Below, piece after piece: positions 41,200 through 50,514 of a DNA stretch of 64,000 nt (the stretch's first letter is position 1; every line of letters starts with the position of its first letter). This stretch comes from an uncultured Actinomycetes bacterium. Lineage in GTDB: Bacteria; Actinomycetota; Actinomycetes; Nanopelagicales; Nanopelagicaceae. The notes beneath the pieces were generated by a model that made no database searches, had not been told where the DNA came from, and was given only the letters and a program-made list of their open reading frames with translations. Location of the stretch: positions 62,001 through 126,000 of the forward strand of contig CAILSO010000019.1 of the NCBI GenBank assembly GCA_903836945.1, in the 5' to 3' direction. The translations under genes were made by a program, and so were the position numbers.

Positions 41200-41923
41200 A
41201 GTTAAAGATCTCCGAGTTCAATACGGAAAAATTGAAGCTATTAAGGGAATCTCCTTTGTTGTTGAACAAGGTGAAATTGTTACCCTGATTGGCGCGAACG
41301 GCGCTGGCAAGACCACAACCTTGAAGACCATCTCAGGTTTACGCCCAGTTGCTTCAGGGCAGATCATTTACGATGGGCAAGATATCTCAAAGATGTCGGC
41401 TCACGAGCGAGTCAACCTTGGTATTTCTCAGGCACCAGAAGGCCGTGGAATCTTTCCAGGTATGACTGTTTTGGAAAACCTAGAGATCGGAAAGTACTCT
41501 CGCAAAGAACGCAAGAGCGAGATGCAAGAAGATCTAGATAAGGTCTACCAACTTTTCCCACGCCTTAAAGAGCGCACATCACAAGCTGGCGGAACTCTTT
41601 CTGGTGGCGAGCAACAAATGCTTGCAATTGGTCGCGCGCTTATGGCACGTCCTAAGGTCTTGTTGCTAGATGAGCCTTCAATGGGACTTGCACCAATGAT
41701 GATTGCAAATATTTTCAACATCATCACAACAATTAATAAGGAATTGGGAACAACCATTCTTTTAGTAGAACAAAATGCACAGCAGGCACTGCAACGCGCT
41801 AACCGTGCTTATGTTCTTGAAACCGGAAACGTTGTTAAGACTGCTAATGCGCAAGACCTGCTAAATGATCCTGCGGTTCGAGCAGCTTATCTAGGAACTG
41901 GTGCCGAAAAGGGCCACCACTAA
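41189..41923 (+). CDS. livF: Branched-chain amino-acid ABC transporter ATP-binding protein
   Basis: Walker A GANGAGKTT, LSGGEQQMLAIGRALM motifs. Confidence 0.95.
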   Translation: MRLEVKDLRVQYGKIEAIKGISFVVEQGEIVTLIGANGAGKTTTLKTISGLRPVASGQIIYDGQDISKMSAHERVNLGISQAPEGRGIFPGMTVLENLEIGKYSRKERKSEMQEDLDKVYQLFPRLKERTSQAGGTLSGGEQQMLAIGRALMARPKVLLLDEPSMGLAPMMIANIFNIITTINKELGTTILLVEQNAQQALQRANRAYVLETGNVVKTANAQDLLNDPAVRAAYLGTGAEKGHH

Positions 41924-41939
41924 ACCAAGGCTCGTATAG

Positions 41940-42347
41940 CTAATTTCGCTCAGCGAGGATCATGCAGGTGATTCTTGCTGAGCAAGTTCGCTCACCTTTA
42001 TCGTTAGTAATTTCAATCTCGTAACAACAAAGCGTTTTACCTAATGTGACGGCTGTTGCAACCCCAGTTACGAAACCAGAAGTAGCAGATTTATGATGAG
42101 TGGCATTTATATCAACGCCGACAATTCTTCGATTTGGCCCAGCATGCAATTGTGTTCCAATAGAACCCAAACTCTCGGCTAAGACCACATTAGCGCCACC
42201 GTGTAGTAACCCAACTGGCTGGGTATTACCCTCGACAGGCATTCGACCAACCATGCGCGATGGCGAAGCTTCGAGAATCTCAATTCCCATCTTCTTATCT
42301 AACGCGCCACTGCCACGCTCTTTGACGATATTGAGGAAATCATCCAT
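41940..42347 (-). CDS. Hotdog-fold thioesterase (PaaI/YdiI-like)
   Basis: GLLHGGANVVLAESLGSIG, INATHHKSA motifs; start MDDFLNIVK at 42347. Confidence 0.88.
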   Translation of the reverse strand: MDDFLNIVKERGSGALDKKMGIEILEASPSRMVGRMPVEGNTQPVGLLHGGANVVLAESLGSIGTQLHAGPNRRIVGVDINATHHKSATSGFVTGVATAVTLGKTLCCYEIEITNDKGERTCSARITCMILAERN

Positions 42348-42379
42348 GTTGGAGATTCTAGCGAATAGACTCAATATTG

Positions 42380-44986
42380 ATGAGCGTAAAAAAGAAACTT
42401 CTATTAATTGATGGCCATTCATTGGCCTATCGAGCCTATTACGCGCTCCCGGTGGAAAACTTTGCAACCGCTGCAGGTCAACCAACTAATGCGGTTTATG
42501 GATTTGCCTCGATGTTGATCAATTTGATCAGCTCCGAGAAGCCAACCCACGTTGCCACCGCCTTTGATGTATCGCGAAAAACTTTTCGTAGCGAGAAGTT
42601 TCCAGAATATAAGGCGAATCGAAGTGCAACGCCATCAGAATTTAAATCCCAAACTAGCCTGCTATTTGATTTAGTTGCTGCCTTTGGCATTCAAAGTTTT
42701 GCAATCGAGGGCTTTGAGGCCGATGACATCATCGCGACGCTAGCAAAGCGGGCACAGGCCGAAGGCTATGAAGTACTGATCTGCACCGGGGATCGAGATT
42801 CATTTCAGTTGGTAAATGAAATGACAACAGTGCTCTATCCAAAGCGCGGCGTTACCGATTTAGCCCGTATGACTCCAGAAGAAGTGCAAGATAAATATGG
42901 TCTTACCCCGGCTCAGTATCCCGATTTTGCCGCACTACGTGGTGACCCGAGTGATAACTTGCCATCGGTTCCTGGAGTTGGCGAGAAGACCGCCGCAAAG
43001 TGGATTCAAGAATATGGCTCGCTGGAAGAGTTGATTGTTAATGCCGATAATTTATCGGGTAAAGCCGGAGCCACATTTCGCGAATATATTCCCAAGGTAC
43101 TTCTAAATCATGAACTGACAATTTTAAGAAGTAATGTTGATATTGCGAAGTCCACATCAGATTTGGCTTGGGATGGAATTGATAATGATGCAACAAACCA
43201 ACTTCTAGATCGTTTGGAAATAAAGGCGCTAAAAGAGCGAGTAAAATCTATTGGCGGAAGTGTCAGCCAAGATAATGCCACCAAAGAGAGTGCTTCAAGC
43301 AATAACAAGCGGGCAACCAGATTAGTAAAGGAAATTAACTCTGACGATTTAGAGAAGTTACTTTCCGACCGCACAGATGCCATCGCGCTCGATTATTCAA
43401 TCGTTGATGGAAAGTTAGTTGAATATTGCGTAGCGCTTGATGCAACCACAAATTATTTAGTGAGAAGTGGCTCTTTTGGCGATTGGCTCAAGGATCCAAA
43501 ATTGCCAAAGTATTTGCATGGGGCCAAAGAATTTGCTCGAAACTATCCACTGGGTGGATTGGCTTTTGACACAGAACTTGCGGCCTATCTACTAAATCCA
43601 GGTGCCCGAAACCTTGAGCTTGCGGATTTAACCGAGCGCTTCCTGGGAATCGTTAACGCCGAACAAGCCGAAGATCTCTTCAATAGTTATAAGGGAGATC
43701 TGGCAAGTGCGATCTTTGCAATCACTGAGATCCTAATTAAGGAACTAGAGCAGAGAGATATGCTCAAATTGATGCAGGAGATAGAGATACCTTCCCTGCT
43801 TGAACTTGCAACGATGGAACGGGTTGGTATCGGGGTCGATAAGTCCAAATTGACTGATCTCCACCTCTTTTTTCAAAGCGAGGTAGATCGCGAAACCAAA
43901 GGAGCGCATAAAGAAGCCGGAAAAGAATTCAATGTTGGTTCGCCAAAGCAATTGCAAGGAATTTTATTTGATGATTTAGATCTACCAAGAACCAAGAAGA
44001 TAAAGACTGGATTTACCACAGATGCTGAAAGTTTGGAATGGCTATTTTCAAAGACTAAGCATCCCATCTTAAAACATCTGCTTCGCATTCGTGAGGCTGG
44101 AAAATTGATGACAACGGTTCAAGGATTACTGGATTCCATTGCGAAAGATGGACGGATCCATACAATTTTTCAACAAACAGTTACATCAACCGGGCGGTTG
44201 TCATCTACTAATCCTAATCTTCAGAATATTCCAGTCCGAACCGATGAAGGTCGCAAAATTCGTGACTGTTTTGTTTCACAAGATCCCTTCGTCACCCTGC
44301 TTACGGCAGATTACAGTCAAATTGAAATGCGAATCATGGCCCACCTCTCGGGTGATGCGAACTTAATCGAAGCATTCCAATTAGGGGAGGACTTGCATTC
44401 AACCGTTGCCTCTTTGGTTTTTGGGGTGAAAGCTGATCAAGTAGATCCGGAGATGCGCCGGCAAATAAAGGCCATGTCTTACGGCCTGGCATATGGGTTA
44501 TCTGCCTATGGTTTGGCGCAACAATTAGATCTATCGCCGACTGAGGCTGCGATCTTGATGGATAAATACTTTGAGCGCTTTGGCGGAATTCAAAAGTATC
44601 TTAAGAGCGTGGTTGTTGAAGCAGCAAAGAAGGGTTACACCGAAACCATTCTTGGTAGAAGGCGCTACCTTCCTGATTTAACAGATGAGAATCGGGCCCG
44701 ACGCGAAATCGCCGAGCGCGCCGCTCTCAATGCACCAATCCAAGGATCGGCGGCAGACATTATTAAATTGGCGATGTTAAATGCCGCGCGAGCAATCGAT
44801 GTAGCAGGATTAAAATCTCGCCTACTTTTGCAAGTTCACGATGAATTGATTTTCGAGGTTGCAAGTGGTGAAGAAAAAGAATTGACCGAGTTAGTAAGAA
44901 GAGAGATGGGGTCGGCATATAAATTGTCCGTACCTCTAGATGTAAATATTGGTATTGGAAAAAGCTGGGATCTTGCCGCCCACTAA
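42380..44986 (+). CDS. polA: DNA polymerase I
   Basis: 5'-3' exonuclease domain LLLIDGHSLAYRAYYAL; polymerase motifs TADYSQIEMRIMAHLS, LLQVHDELIFE. Confidence 0.97.
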   Translation: MSVKKKLLLIDGHSLAYRAYYALPVENFATAAGQPTNAVYGFASMLINLISSEKPTHVATAFDVSRKTFRSEKFPEYKANRSATPSEFKSQTSLLFDLVAAFGIQSFAIEGFEADDIIATLAKRAQAEGYEVLICTGDRDSFQLVNEMTTVLYPKRGVTDLARMTPEEVQDKYGLTPAQYPDFAALRGDPSDNLPSVPGVGEKTAAKWIQEYGSLEELIVNADNLSGKAGATFREYIPKVLLNHELTILRSNVDIAKSTSDLAWDGIDNDATNQLLDRLEIKALKERVKSIGGSVSQDNATKESASSNNKRATRLVKEINSDDLEKLLSDRTDAIALDYSIVDGKLVEYCVALDATTNYLVRSGSFGDWLKDPKLPKYLHGAKEFARNYPLGGLAFDTELAAYLLNPGARNLELADLTERFLGIVNAEQAEDLFNSYKGDLASAIFAITEILIKELEQRDMLKLMQEIEIPSLLELATMERVGIGVDKSKLTDLHLFFQSEVDRETKGAHKEAGKEFNVGSPKQLQGILFDDLDLPRTKKIKTGFTTDAESLEWLFSKTKHPILKHLLRIREAGKLMTTVQGLLDSIAKDGRIHTIFQQTVTSTGRLSSTNPNLQNIPVRTDEGRKIRDCFVSQDPFVTLLTADYSQIEMRIMAHLSGDANLIEAFQLGEDLHSTVASLVFGVKADQVDPEMRRQIKAMSYGLAYGLSAYGLAQQLDLSPTEAAILMDKYFERFGGIQKYLKSVVVEAAKKGYTETILGRRRYLPDLTDENRARREIAERAALNAPIQGSAADIIKLAMLNAARAIDVAGLKSRLLLQVHDELIFEVASGEEKELTELVRREMGSAYKLSVPLDVNIGIGKSWDLAAH

Positions 44987-44997
44987 TATTGCAAAGT

Positions 44998-46224
44998 CTA
45001 TTTCTGCTTATCAAGGGAAGCTTGGATTGCATTTACATCCTCTTGATTCTTAGCCAATCGATCTGCCGCGGTTAATCGATTTGACCCAAAAGAGATGATT
45101 GTGAAACCTATAACGATGCAGGCTGAGAAGAGCGCGAAACCAAATCTTGGTGAATATGTTTGGCATATGTAGCCGCCCAAAGCAGAGCCGATTGCGGCGG
45201 CAGTACCTTCAAAGGTCCAAAGCCAACCAAGGGCGGAGGCAGCGCTTCCCTGAGGTCTAATTACTTCCACTAACTCCCAATAGAAAACCATTTGTGCGCC
45301 GACAACAATTCCAAGAGCACTACCTACACAGAAGAGTGACCAATTAGGATTTGTGTAAGCCAACGGTGCGGCAACCACAACCCAACAAATATAGGTTCTT
45401 TTAAAAGATTTCAAAGGTGATAATTTCTTTGAGATCAGGCCGGCAAGCAGACTGCCAAGAATATTTGCAGTAGCAAAGGCGCCAAAAAGCCAGCCAGCGC
45501 GATGGGGAACGTGCTTCAAAGTTGATATGGCAGGTATGGCGATTTCAAATACACCATTTCCTAGACCTATAAATATTCCTTCCAGAATCAGCAGCTGAAT
45601 GGCTGGCATTCTTAAGATGTGGATGGCATCTTTGATCTTTTCCTCAGGTTTCCACCGACTTGTAATTGGCAGTAGTGCCAAGGCAACTCCGCCAATCAAC
45701 ATTAAAGTGGCACAAAGATTCAAAGCCATTGCTGGATGTTTTGATAGGGCTAGCGCCGTAACTACGACTGGTCCAATTACCGCGGCACTGCTCATAATCG
45801 CCGTGTCCAGAGCGAAGGCACTTCGCTGATGTTCTGCCGGCGCAATTAACTTCCAGAGTGGCCGCACCGACAGATTAATAGGTGGTGAAAAGAGGCCAAA
45901 TGCAACGGAAAATACCGTGAGCAAAATTCGTCCGTGCACGTAATTGAAAATTAAGACACTCGCAGCAAATGAGGGTACGAGAACTCGAAGCGGGATGCGA
46001 AGTCCCAACTTATCGATTACCGAAGATCTAATTCCTGCGGTTAGCGATCCAGCCAAGGCATTTAAACCAACGGCCAATCCGGCCAACGAGATTGATTTGG
46101 TTTCATGAAAAATTTTGAAATAGATTCCAAGAGAAAGCATGCCGTAGGCAATTCGTGCTGGCAGGGAGCAGAAGATCAGTAAAAAGGCAGATGGCAACCG
46201 TAAAAGCTCGAAATATCTCCGCAC
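44998..46224 (-). CDS. Major facilitator superfamily transporter
   Basis: About 12 hydrophobic segments, MFS-like repeats; GTG start. Confidence 0.8.
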   Translation of the reverse strand: MRRYFELLRLPSAFLLIFCSLPARIAYGMLSLGIYFKIFHETKSISLAGLAVGLNALAGSLTAGIRSSVIDKLGLRIPLRVLVPSFAASVLIFNYVHGRILLTVFSVAFGLFSPPINLSVRPLWKLIAPAEHQRSAFALDTAIMSSAAVIGPVVVTALALSKHPAMALNLCATLMLIGGVALALLPITSRWKPEEKIKDAIHILRMPAIQLLILEGIFIGLGNGVFEIAIPAISTLKHVPHRAGWLFGAFATANILGSLLAGLISKKLSPLKSFKRTYICWVVVAAPLAYTNPNWSLFCVGSALGIVVGAQMVFYWELVEVIRPQGSAASALGWLWTFEGTAAAIGSALGGYICQTYSPRFGFALFSACIVIGFTIISFGSNRLTAADRLAKNQEDVNAIQASLDKQK

Positions 46225-46344
46225 ATTCTCATTCTAGACCTCGGTTTTGACCCCATGGGGGAGCGCAAGTAGCCTTATCTCCTTGCAGGTCAGCCAGATT
46301 TGCAGCCGTCCTATTCCTACTACTTTCTATTCCTACGGAGAATC

Positions 46345-47691
46345 TTGACCCCTACACAAATTGCAGTAAATGACATTGGAAGCGCAGAAGATTTCTTAGC
46401 CGCAATCGAAGGCACAATTAAGAACTTTAACGATGGTGATCTTGTCGCAGGTATCGTTGTTCAAATTGATCGTGAAGAAGTTCTGCTTGATATTGGATAC
46501 AAGACCGAAGGTGTAATTCCTTCCCGCGAACTATCTATCCGCCACGATATCGATCCATCAGAGATCGTCTCAGTCGGAGACCGCGTTGAAGCTCTTGTAA
46601 TCACAAAAGAAGATAAAGAGGGTCGCTTAATTCTCTCTAAGAAGCGCGCACAATACGAACGCGCCTGGGGAGATATCGAAGGGAAGAAAGAGCGTGACGA
46701 AGTTGTCACCGGTACTGTTATTGAAGTTGTTAAGGGTGGCTTGATCGTAGATATTGGTCTACGTGGCTTCCTTCCAGCATCTCTAGTTGAAATGCGTCGC
46801 GTTCGTGACTTGACTCCATATATTGGCAAGCAGGTTGAAGCTCGCATCATCGAACTTGATAAGAACCGCAACAATGTTGTTCTCTCTCGTCGTGCCTTCC
46901 TAGAACAAACACAATCAGAATCTCGCACCACATTCCTTAATCAGTTGACTAAGGGACAAGTTCGAAGTGGCGTTGTCTCCTCAATCGTAAACTTCGGTGC
47001 TTTCGTAGACCTAGGTGGCGTAGATGGCCTAGTTCACGTTTCAGAGCTATCTTGGAAGCACATTGATCATCCATCGGAAGTTGTTGAAGTTGGCGATGAA
47101 GTAACCGTTGAAGTTCTCGAAGTAGATTTCGAACGCGAGCGTGTTTCACTATCACTTAAGGCAACTCAAGAAGATCCATGGCAAGCCTTTGCTCGCACAC
47201 ACACCATCAATCAAGTTGTTCCAGGTGAAGTCACCAAGCTCGTTCCATTCGGCGCCTTTATCCGCGTCTTTGAAGGAATCGAAGGCTTAGTTCACATCTC
47301 AGAGTTGGCCGAACGCCACGTTGAGATCCCAGAACAAGTTGTTCAAGTAGGCGATGAGCTATTCGTAAAGATCATCGACATCGACTTAGAACGTCGTCGA
47401 ATCTCACTTTCATTAAAGCAAGCTAATGAGGGTCACGAAGTAGAAGTTGAAGCATTTGATCCAACTCAATACGGAATGCCTGCTCGTTACGACGCAGAAG
47501 GTAAATTCATTTACCCAGAAGGCTTTGATGCCGATACTCAAGAGTGGCGCCCTGGTTTTGAAGCGCAACGCGAAGAGTGGGAGCGTCAATACGCCGAAGC
47601 ACAAGCACGCTTTATGGCACACCGTAAGCAATCGCAAGAAGCAAAGGCTGCTAACGAAGCTGCCGCTCCTGCGGAAACCAGCGCTGAATAA
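46345..47691 (+). CDS. rpsA: 30S ribosomal protein S1
   Basis: Four S1 domains (e.g. VVSSIVNFGAFVDLGGVDGLVHVSELSW); likely TTG start with GGAG upstream. Confidence 0.97.
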   Translation: MTPTQIAVNDIGSAEDFLAAIEGTIKNFNDGDLVAGIVVQIDREEVLLDIGYKTEGVIPSRELSIRHDIDPSEIVSVGDRVEALVITKEDKEGRLILSKKRAQYERAWGDIEGKKERDEVVTGTVIEVVKGGLIVDIGLRGFLPASLVEMRRVRDLTPYIGKQVEARIIELDKNRNNVVLSRRAFLEQTQSESRTTFLNQLTKGQVRSGVVSSIVNFGAFVDLGGVDGLVHVSELSWKHIDHPSEVVEVGDEVTVEVLEVDFERERVSLSLKATQEDPWQAFARTHTINQVVPGEVTKLVPFGAFIRVFEGIEGLVHISELAERHVEIPEQVVQVGDELFVKIIDIDLERRRISLSLKQANEGHEVEVEAFDPTQYGMPARYDAEGKFIYPEGFDADTQEWRPGFEAQREEWERQYAEAQARFMAHRKQSQEAKAANEAAAPAETSAE

Positions 47692-47711
47692 ATTCACCGC
47701 TAAATAGAGTT

Positions 47712-47739
47712 AAAGGCCCTGGCTTCGGTCGGGGCCTTT
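47712..47739 (+). terminator. Intrinsic-terminator-like hairpin after rpsA (AAAGGCCC...GGGCCTTT)
   Basis: 8-bp perfect stem, 12-nt loop, followed by ACCCATTTTTA. Confidence 0.8.
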
Positions 47740-47830
47740 ACCCATTTTTAGGGAAGTATGAAAATCGACAAGAAGGATCTTTTGGAATTAGGAATCGCTA
47801 ATAGGTGTTGGGACTAGGTAGAGTTATTTC

Positions 47831-48436
47831 GTGTTAACCGTAGCGCTCACTGGAGGTATTGGCTCTGGTAAATCGATGGCTGGCGAGATGTTTGAGTTAA
47901 TTGGCGCCACGGTAGTTGATTCAGATCAATTAGCTAGGGATGTAGTTGAGCGCGGGACTGAAGGATTTGATGAATTAGTCTCCACTTTCGGTGATGAGAT
48001 ATTAACCAATGGCGATTTAGACCGGCGCAAACTCGGTGACATCGTCTTTGGTAATCCAGATCTGAGAGTGAAGTTGGAGGAGCTAATCCATCCGCGTGTT
48101 CGTTTAGCATTTGAACAAGTTGTAGAAGCAGCCAGCCCAGGGGATGTAATTATCAATGAGATTCCTCTCTTGGTTGAGACAAATGGCGCAGATCGCTTTG
48201 ATTTAGTAGTGGTTGTAACCTCGCCACTGGAACTACGCAAGCAGCGGCTATTGCAAAAAGGTTTAAAGGGTTATGAAATTGAGAAGCGGATTGCGGCGCA
48301 AGTCAGTGATGAAGAACGACAAGCTATCGCAGATTATGTGATCGTAAATGATGGCGACGCTGACAGGTTACTGCGCCAAGTCGAGAATCTTTATGAAGAT
48401 ATCCTTCTGCCGCGCGCACTTGCTAACTCAAAATGA
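47831..48436 (+). CDS. coaE: Dephospho-CoA kinase
   Basis: [22 protein letters not shown] motifs; GTG start. Confidence 0.96.
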   Translation: MLTVALTGGIGSGKSMAGEMFELIGATVVDSDQLARDVVERGTEGFDELVSTFGDEILTNGDLDRRKLGDIVFGNPDLRVKLEELIHPRVRLAFEQVVEAASPGDVIINEIPLLVETNGADRFDLVVVVTSPLELRKQRLLQKGLKGYEIEKRIAAQVSDEERQAIADYVIVNDGDADRLLRQVENLYEDILLPRALANSK

Positions 48437-50514
48437 CGCGTCCAGTAACCGACCTAGCTCGAAAGGTCAACCCCTTCCAAGTTATAAGTGAATATAAGCC
48501 AGCCGGGGATCAGCCAGCAGCCATTGCTGAATTGGCAAAGCGAGTACGCGCAGGGGAGAACGATGTTGTTCTTCTGGGAGCCACCGGAACCGGAAAATCC
48601 GCGACTACTGCTTGGTTGATCGAAGAGTTGCAGAGACCAACTTTAGTTCTAGCTCCTAATAAGACTTTGGCTGCGCAATTAGCAAATGAATTTAAAGAAT
48701 TGTTGCCTAATAATGCCGTCGAATATTTTGTTTCGTACTATGACTATTACCAACCCGAGGCATATGTCCCTCAGACCGATACCTTTATCGAAAAGGATAG
48801 CTCGGTAAATGATGAGGTAGAACGCCTGCGTCACTCGGCAACAAATTCACTTCTGACTAGGCGAGATGTTGTCGTAGTTGCGACGGTCTCGTGCATCTAT
48901 GGACTTGGAACCCCCCAAGAGTATGTAGATCGAATGATTCAATTAAGGGTCGGCGATCGCATCGAGCGAAATGTGTTACTTCGAAAATTCGTAGATATTT
49001 TATATAAGCGAAATGACATGGCCTTTGAGCGCGGTACTTTTCGCGTAAGAGGTGACACCATAGAGATTATTCCGATGTATGAAGAATTAGCACTTCGAAT
49101 TGAAATGTTTGGCGATGAGATTGAAAGGATCACGACTCTGCACCCACTTACCGGTGAGATTGTTCGTGATGAAAGTGAGATGTACATATTTCCAGCCAGC
49201 CATTATTCGGCGGGTCCAGAAACAATGAAGCGAGCCATGAGTCAGATTCAAGCCGAAATGGAGATCCAAGTAGATAAATTCGAGCGACAAAACAAGTTAC
49301 TTGAAGCCCAACGACTTCGGATGCGTACCACCTTTGATTTAGAGATGATGCAACAACTTGGTTTTTGCTCAGGAATTGAAAATTACTCGAGACATATCGA
49401 TGGTCGCGACGCTGATTCACCGCCCAATTGCTTACTGGATTATTTCCCAGAAGATTTCCTAGTAGTTATCGATGAATCCCACGTAACAGTTCCGCAGATT
49501 GGCGCCATGTACGAAGGAGATGCCTCCCGTAAGCGAACCCTCGTAGAGCATGGCTTCCGTTTGCCAAGTGCTTTGGATAATCGCCCGCTGAGGTTTGATG
49601 AATTCATCGCCCGAAAGGGACAAACTGTTTATCTTTCAGCGACGCCAGGCAAATATGAAATGGCCAAGACTAATGGCGAGTATGTAGAACAGGTGATTCG
49701 CCCAACTGGCCTGGTGGACCCGGCAATCATAATCAAGCCAATCAAGGGTCAGATTGATGACCTACTTGGCGAGATCAATATTCGGGCGGCAAAGAATGAG
49801 AGAGTGCTTGTCACAACGCTCACAAAGAAGATGTCAGAAGATCTAACTGATTATTTGATGGAACAAGGAGTTCGCGTTCGTTATCTACACTCCGAGGTAG
49901 ATACCTTGCGCCGCGTTGAATTGCTACGAGAACTTCGAAGCGGTGAATATGATGTTTTGATTGGTATCAATCTTCTTCGTGAGGGTCTAGATCTTCCCGA
50001 AGTTTCGTTGGTGGCAATTTTAGATGCGGATAAACAAGGATTTCTTCGATCGGCCACATCACTGATTCAAACTATCGGTCGCGCAGCGCGAAATGTCTCC
50101 GGCGAGGTTCATATGTATGCAGATAGCGTCACCCCGGCGATGGAACAGGCTATCGATGAGACAAATCGTCGCCGGGCAAAGCAAGTGGCATATAACAAAG
50201 AGCGCGGGTTAGATCCTCAGCCACTTCGAAAGAAGATATCTGATATCACTGACCTGATCACTAAAGAGGCAGAAGATACGCAAGTGTTAACGGGATCTAT
50301 AAAGGGGAGCAAAGCTCCAATTCCCGCCCTTGGTTTTGCCTCAAAGTCGGCGCATTCGCTGCCAAGACAAGAGTTACTCTCTCTCATAGAATCGCTCACA
50401 GAACAGATGAAGTTGGCGGCTAGTGAATTGCACTTCGAGTTAGCAGCAAGACTTCGAGATGAACTTAGAGAGCTCAAGAAAGAGCTTCGTGGAATGGAAG
50501 AGGCCGGTACTTGA
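48433..50514 (+). CDS. uvrB: Excinuclease ABC subunit B
   Basis: [49 protein letters not shown] domain at C-terminus. Confidence 0.98.
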   Translation: MTRPVTDLARKVNPFQVISEYKPAGDQPAAIAELAKRVRAGENDVVLLGATGTGKSATTAWLIEELQRPTLVLAPNKTLAAQLANEFKELLPNNAVEYFVSYYDYYQPEAYVPQTDTFIEKDSSVNDEVERLRHSATNSLLTRRDVVVVATVSCIYGLGTPQEYVDRMIQLRVGDRIERNVLLRKFVDILYKRNDMAFERGTFRVRGDTIEIIPMYEELALRIEMFGDEIERITTLHPLTGEIVRDESEMYIFPASHYSAGPETMKRAMSQIQAEMEIQVDKFERQNKLLEAQRLRMRTTFDLEMMQQLGFCSGIENYSRHIDGRDADSPPNCLLDYFPEDFLVVIDESHVTVPQIGAMYEGDASRKRTLVEHGFRLPSALDNRPLRFDEFIARKGQTVYLSATPGKYEMAKTNGEYVEQVIRPTGLVDPAIIIKPIKGQIDDLLGEINIRAAKNERVLVTTLTKKMSEDLTDYLMEQGVRVRYLHSEVDTLRRVELLRELRSGEYDVLIGINLLREGLDLPEVSLVAILDADKQGFLRSATSLIQTIGRAARNVSGEVHMYADSVTPAMEQAIDETNRRRAKQVAYNKERGLDPQPLRKKISDITDLITKEAEDTQVLTGSIKGSKAPIPALGFASKSAHSLPRQELLSLIESLTEQMKLAASELHFELAARLRDELRELKKELRGMEEAGT

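Noticed and set aside
46251-46260. Palindrome CCCCATGGGG in the MFS/rpsA intergenic region
   Set aside because: Short, no repeat partner and no supporting context; likely chance, kept only as a note
46461-46931. 156-aa minus-strand ORF antisense to rpsA
   Set aside because: Ser/Arg/Thr-rich complement of biased rpsA codons; no support
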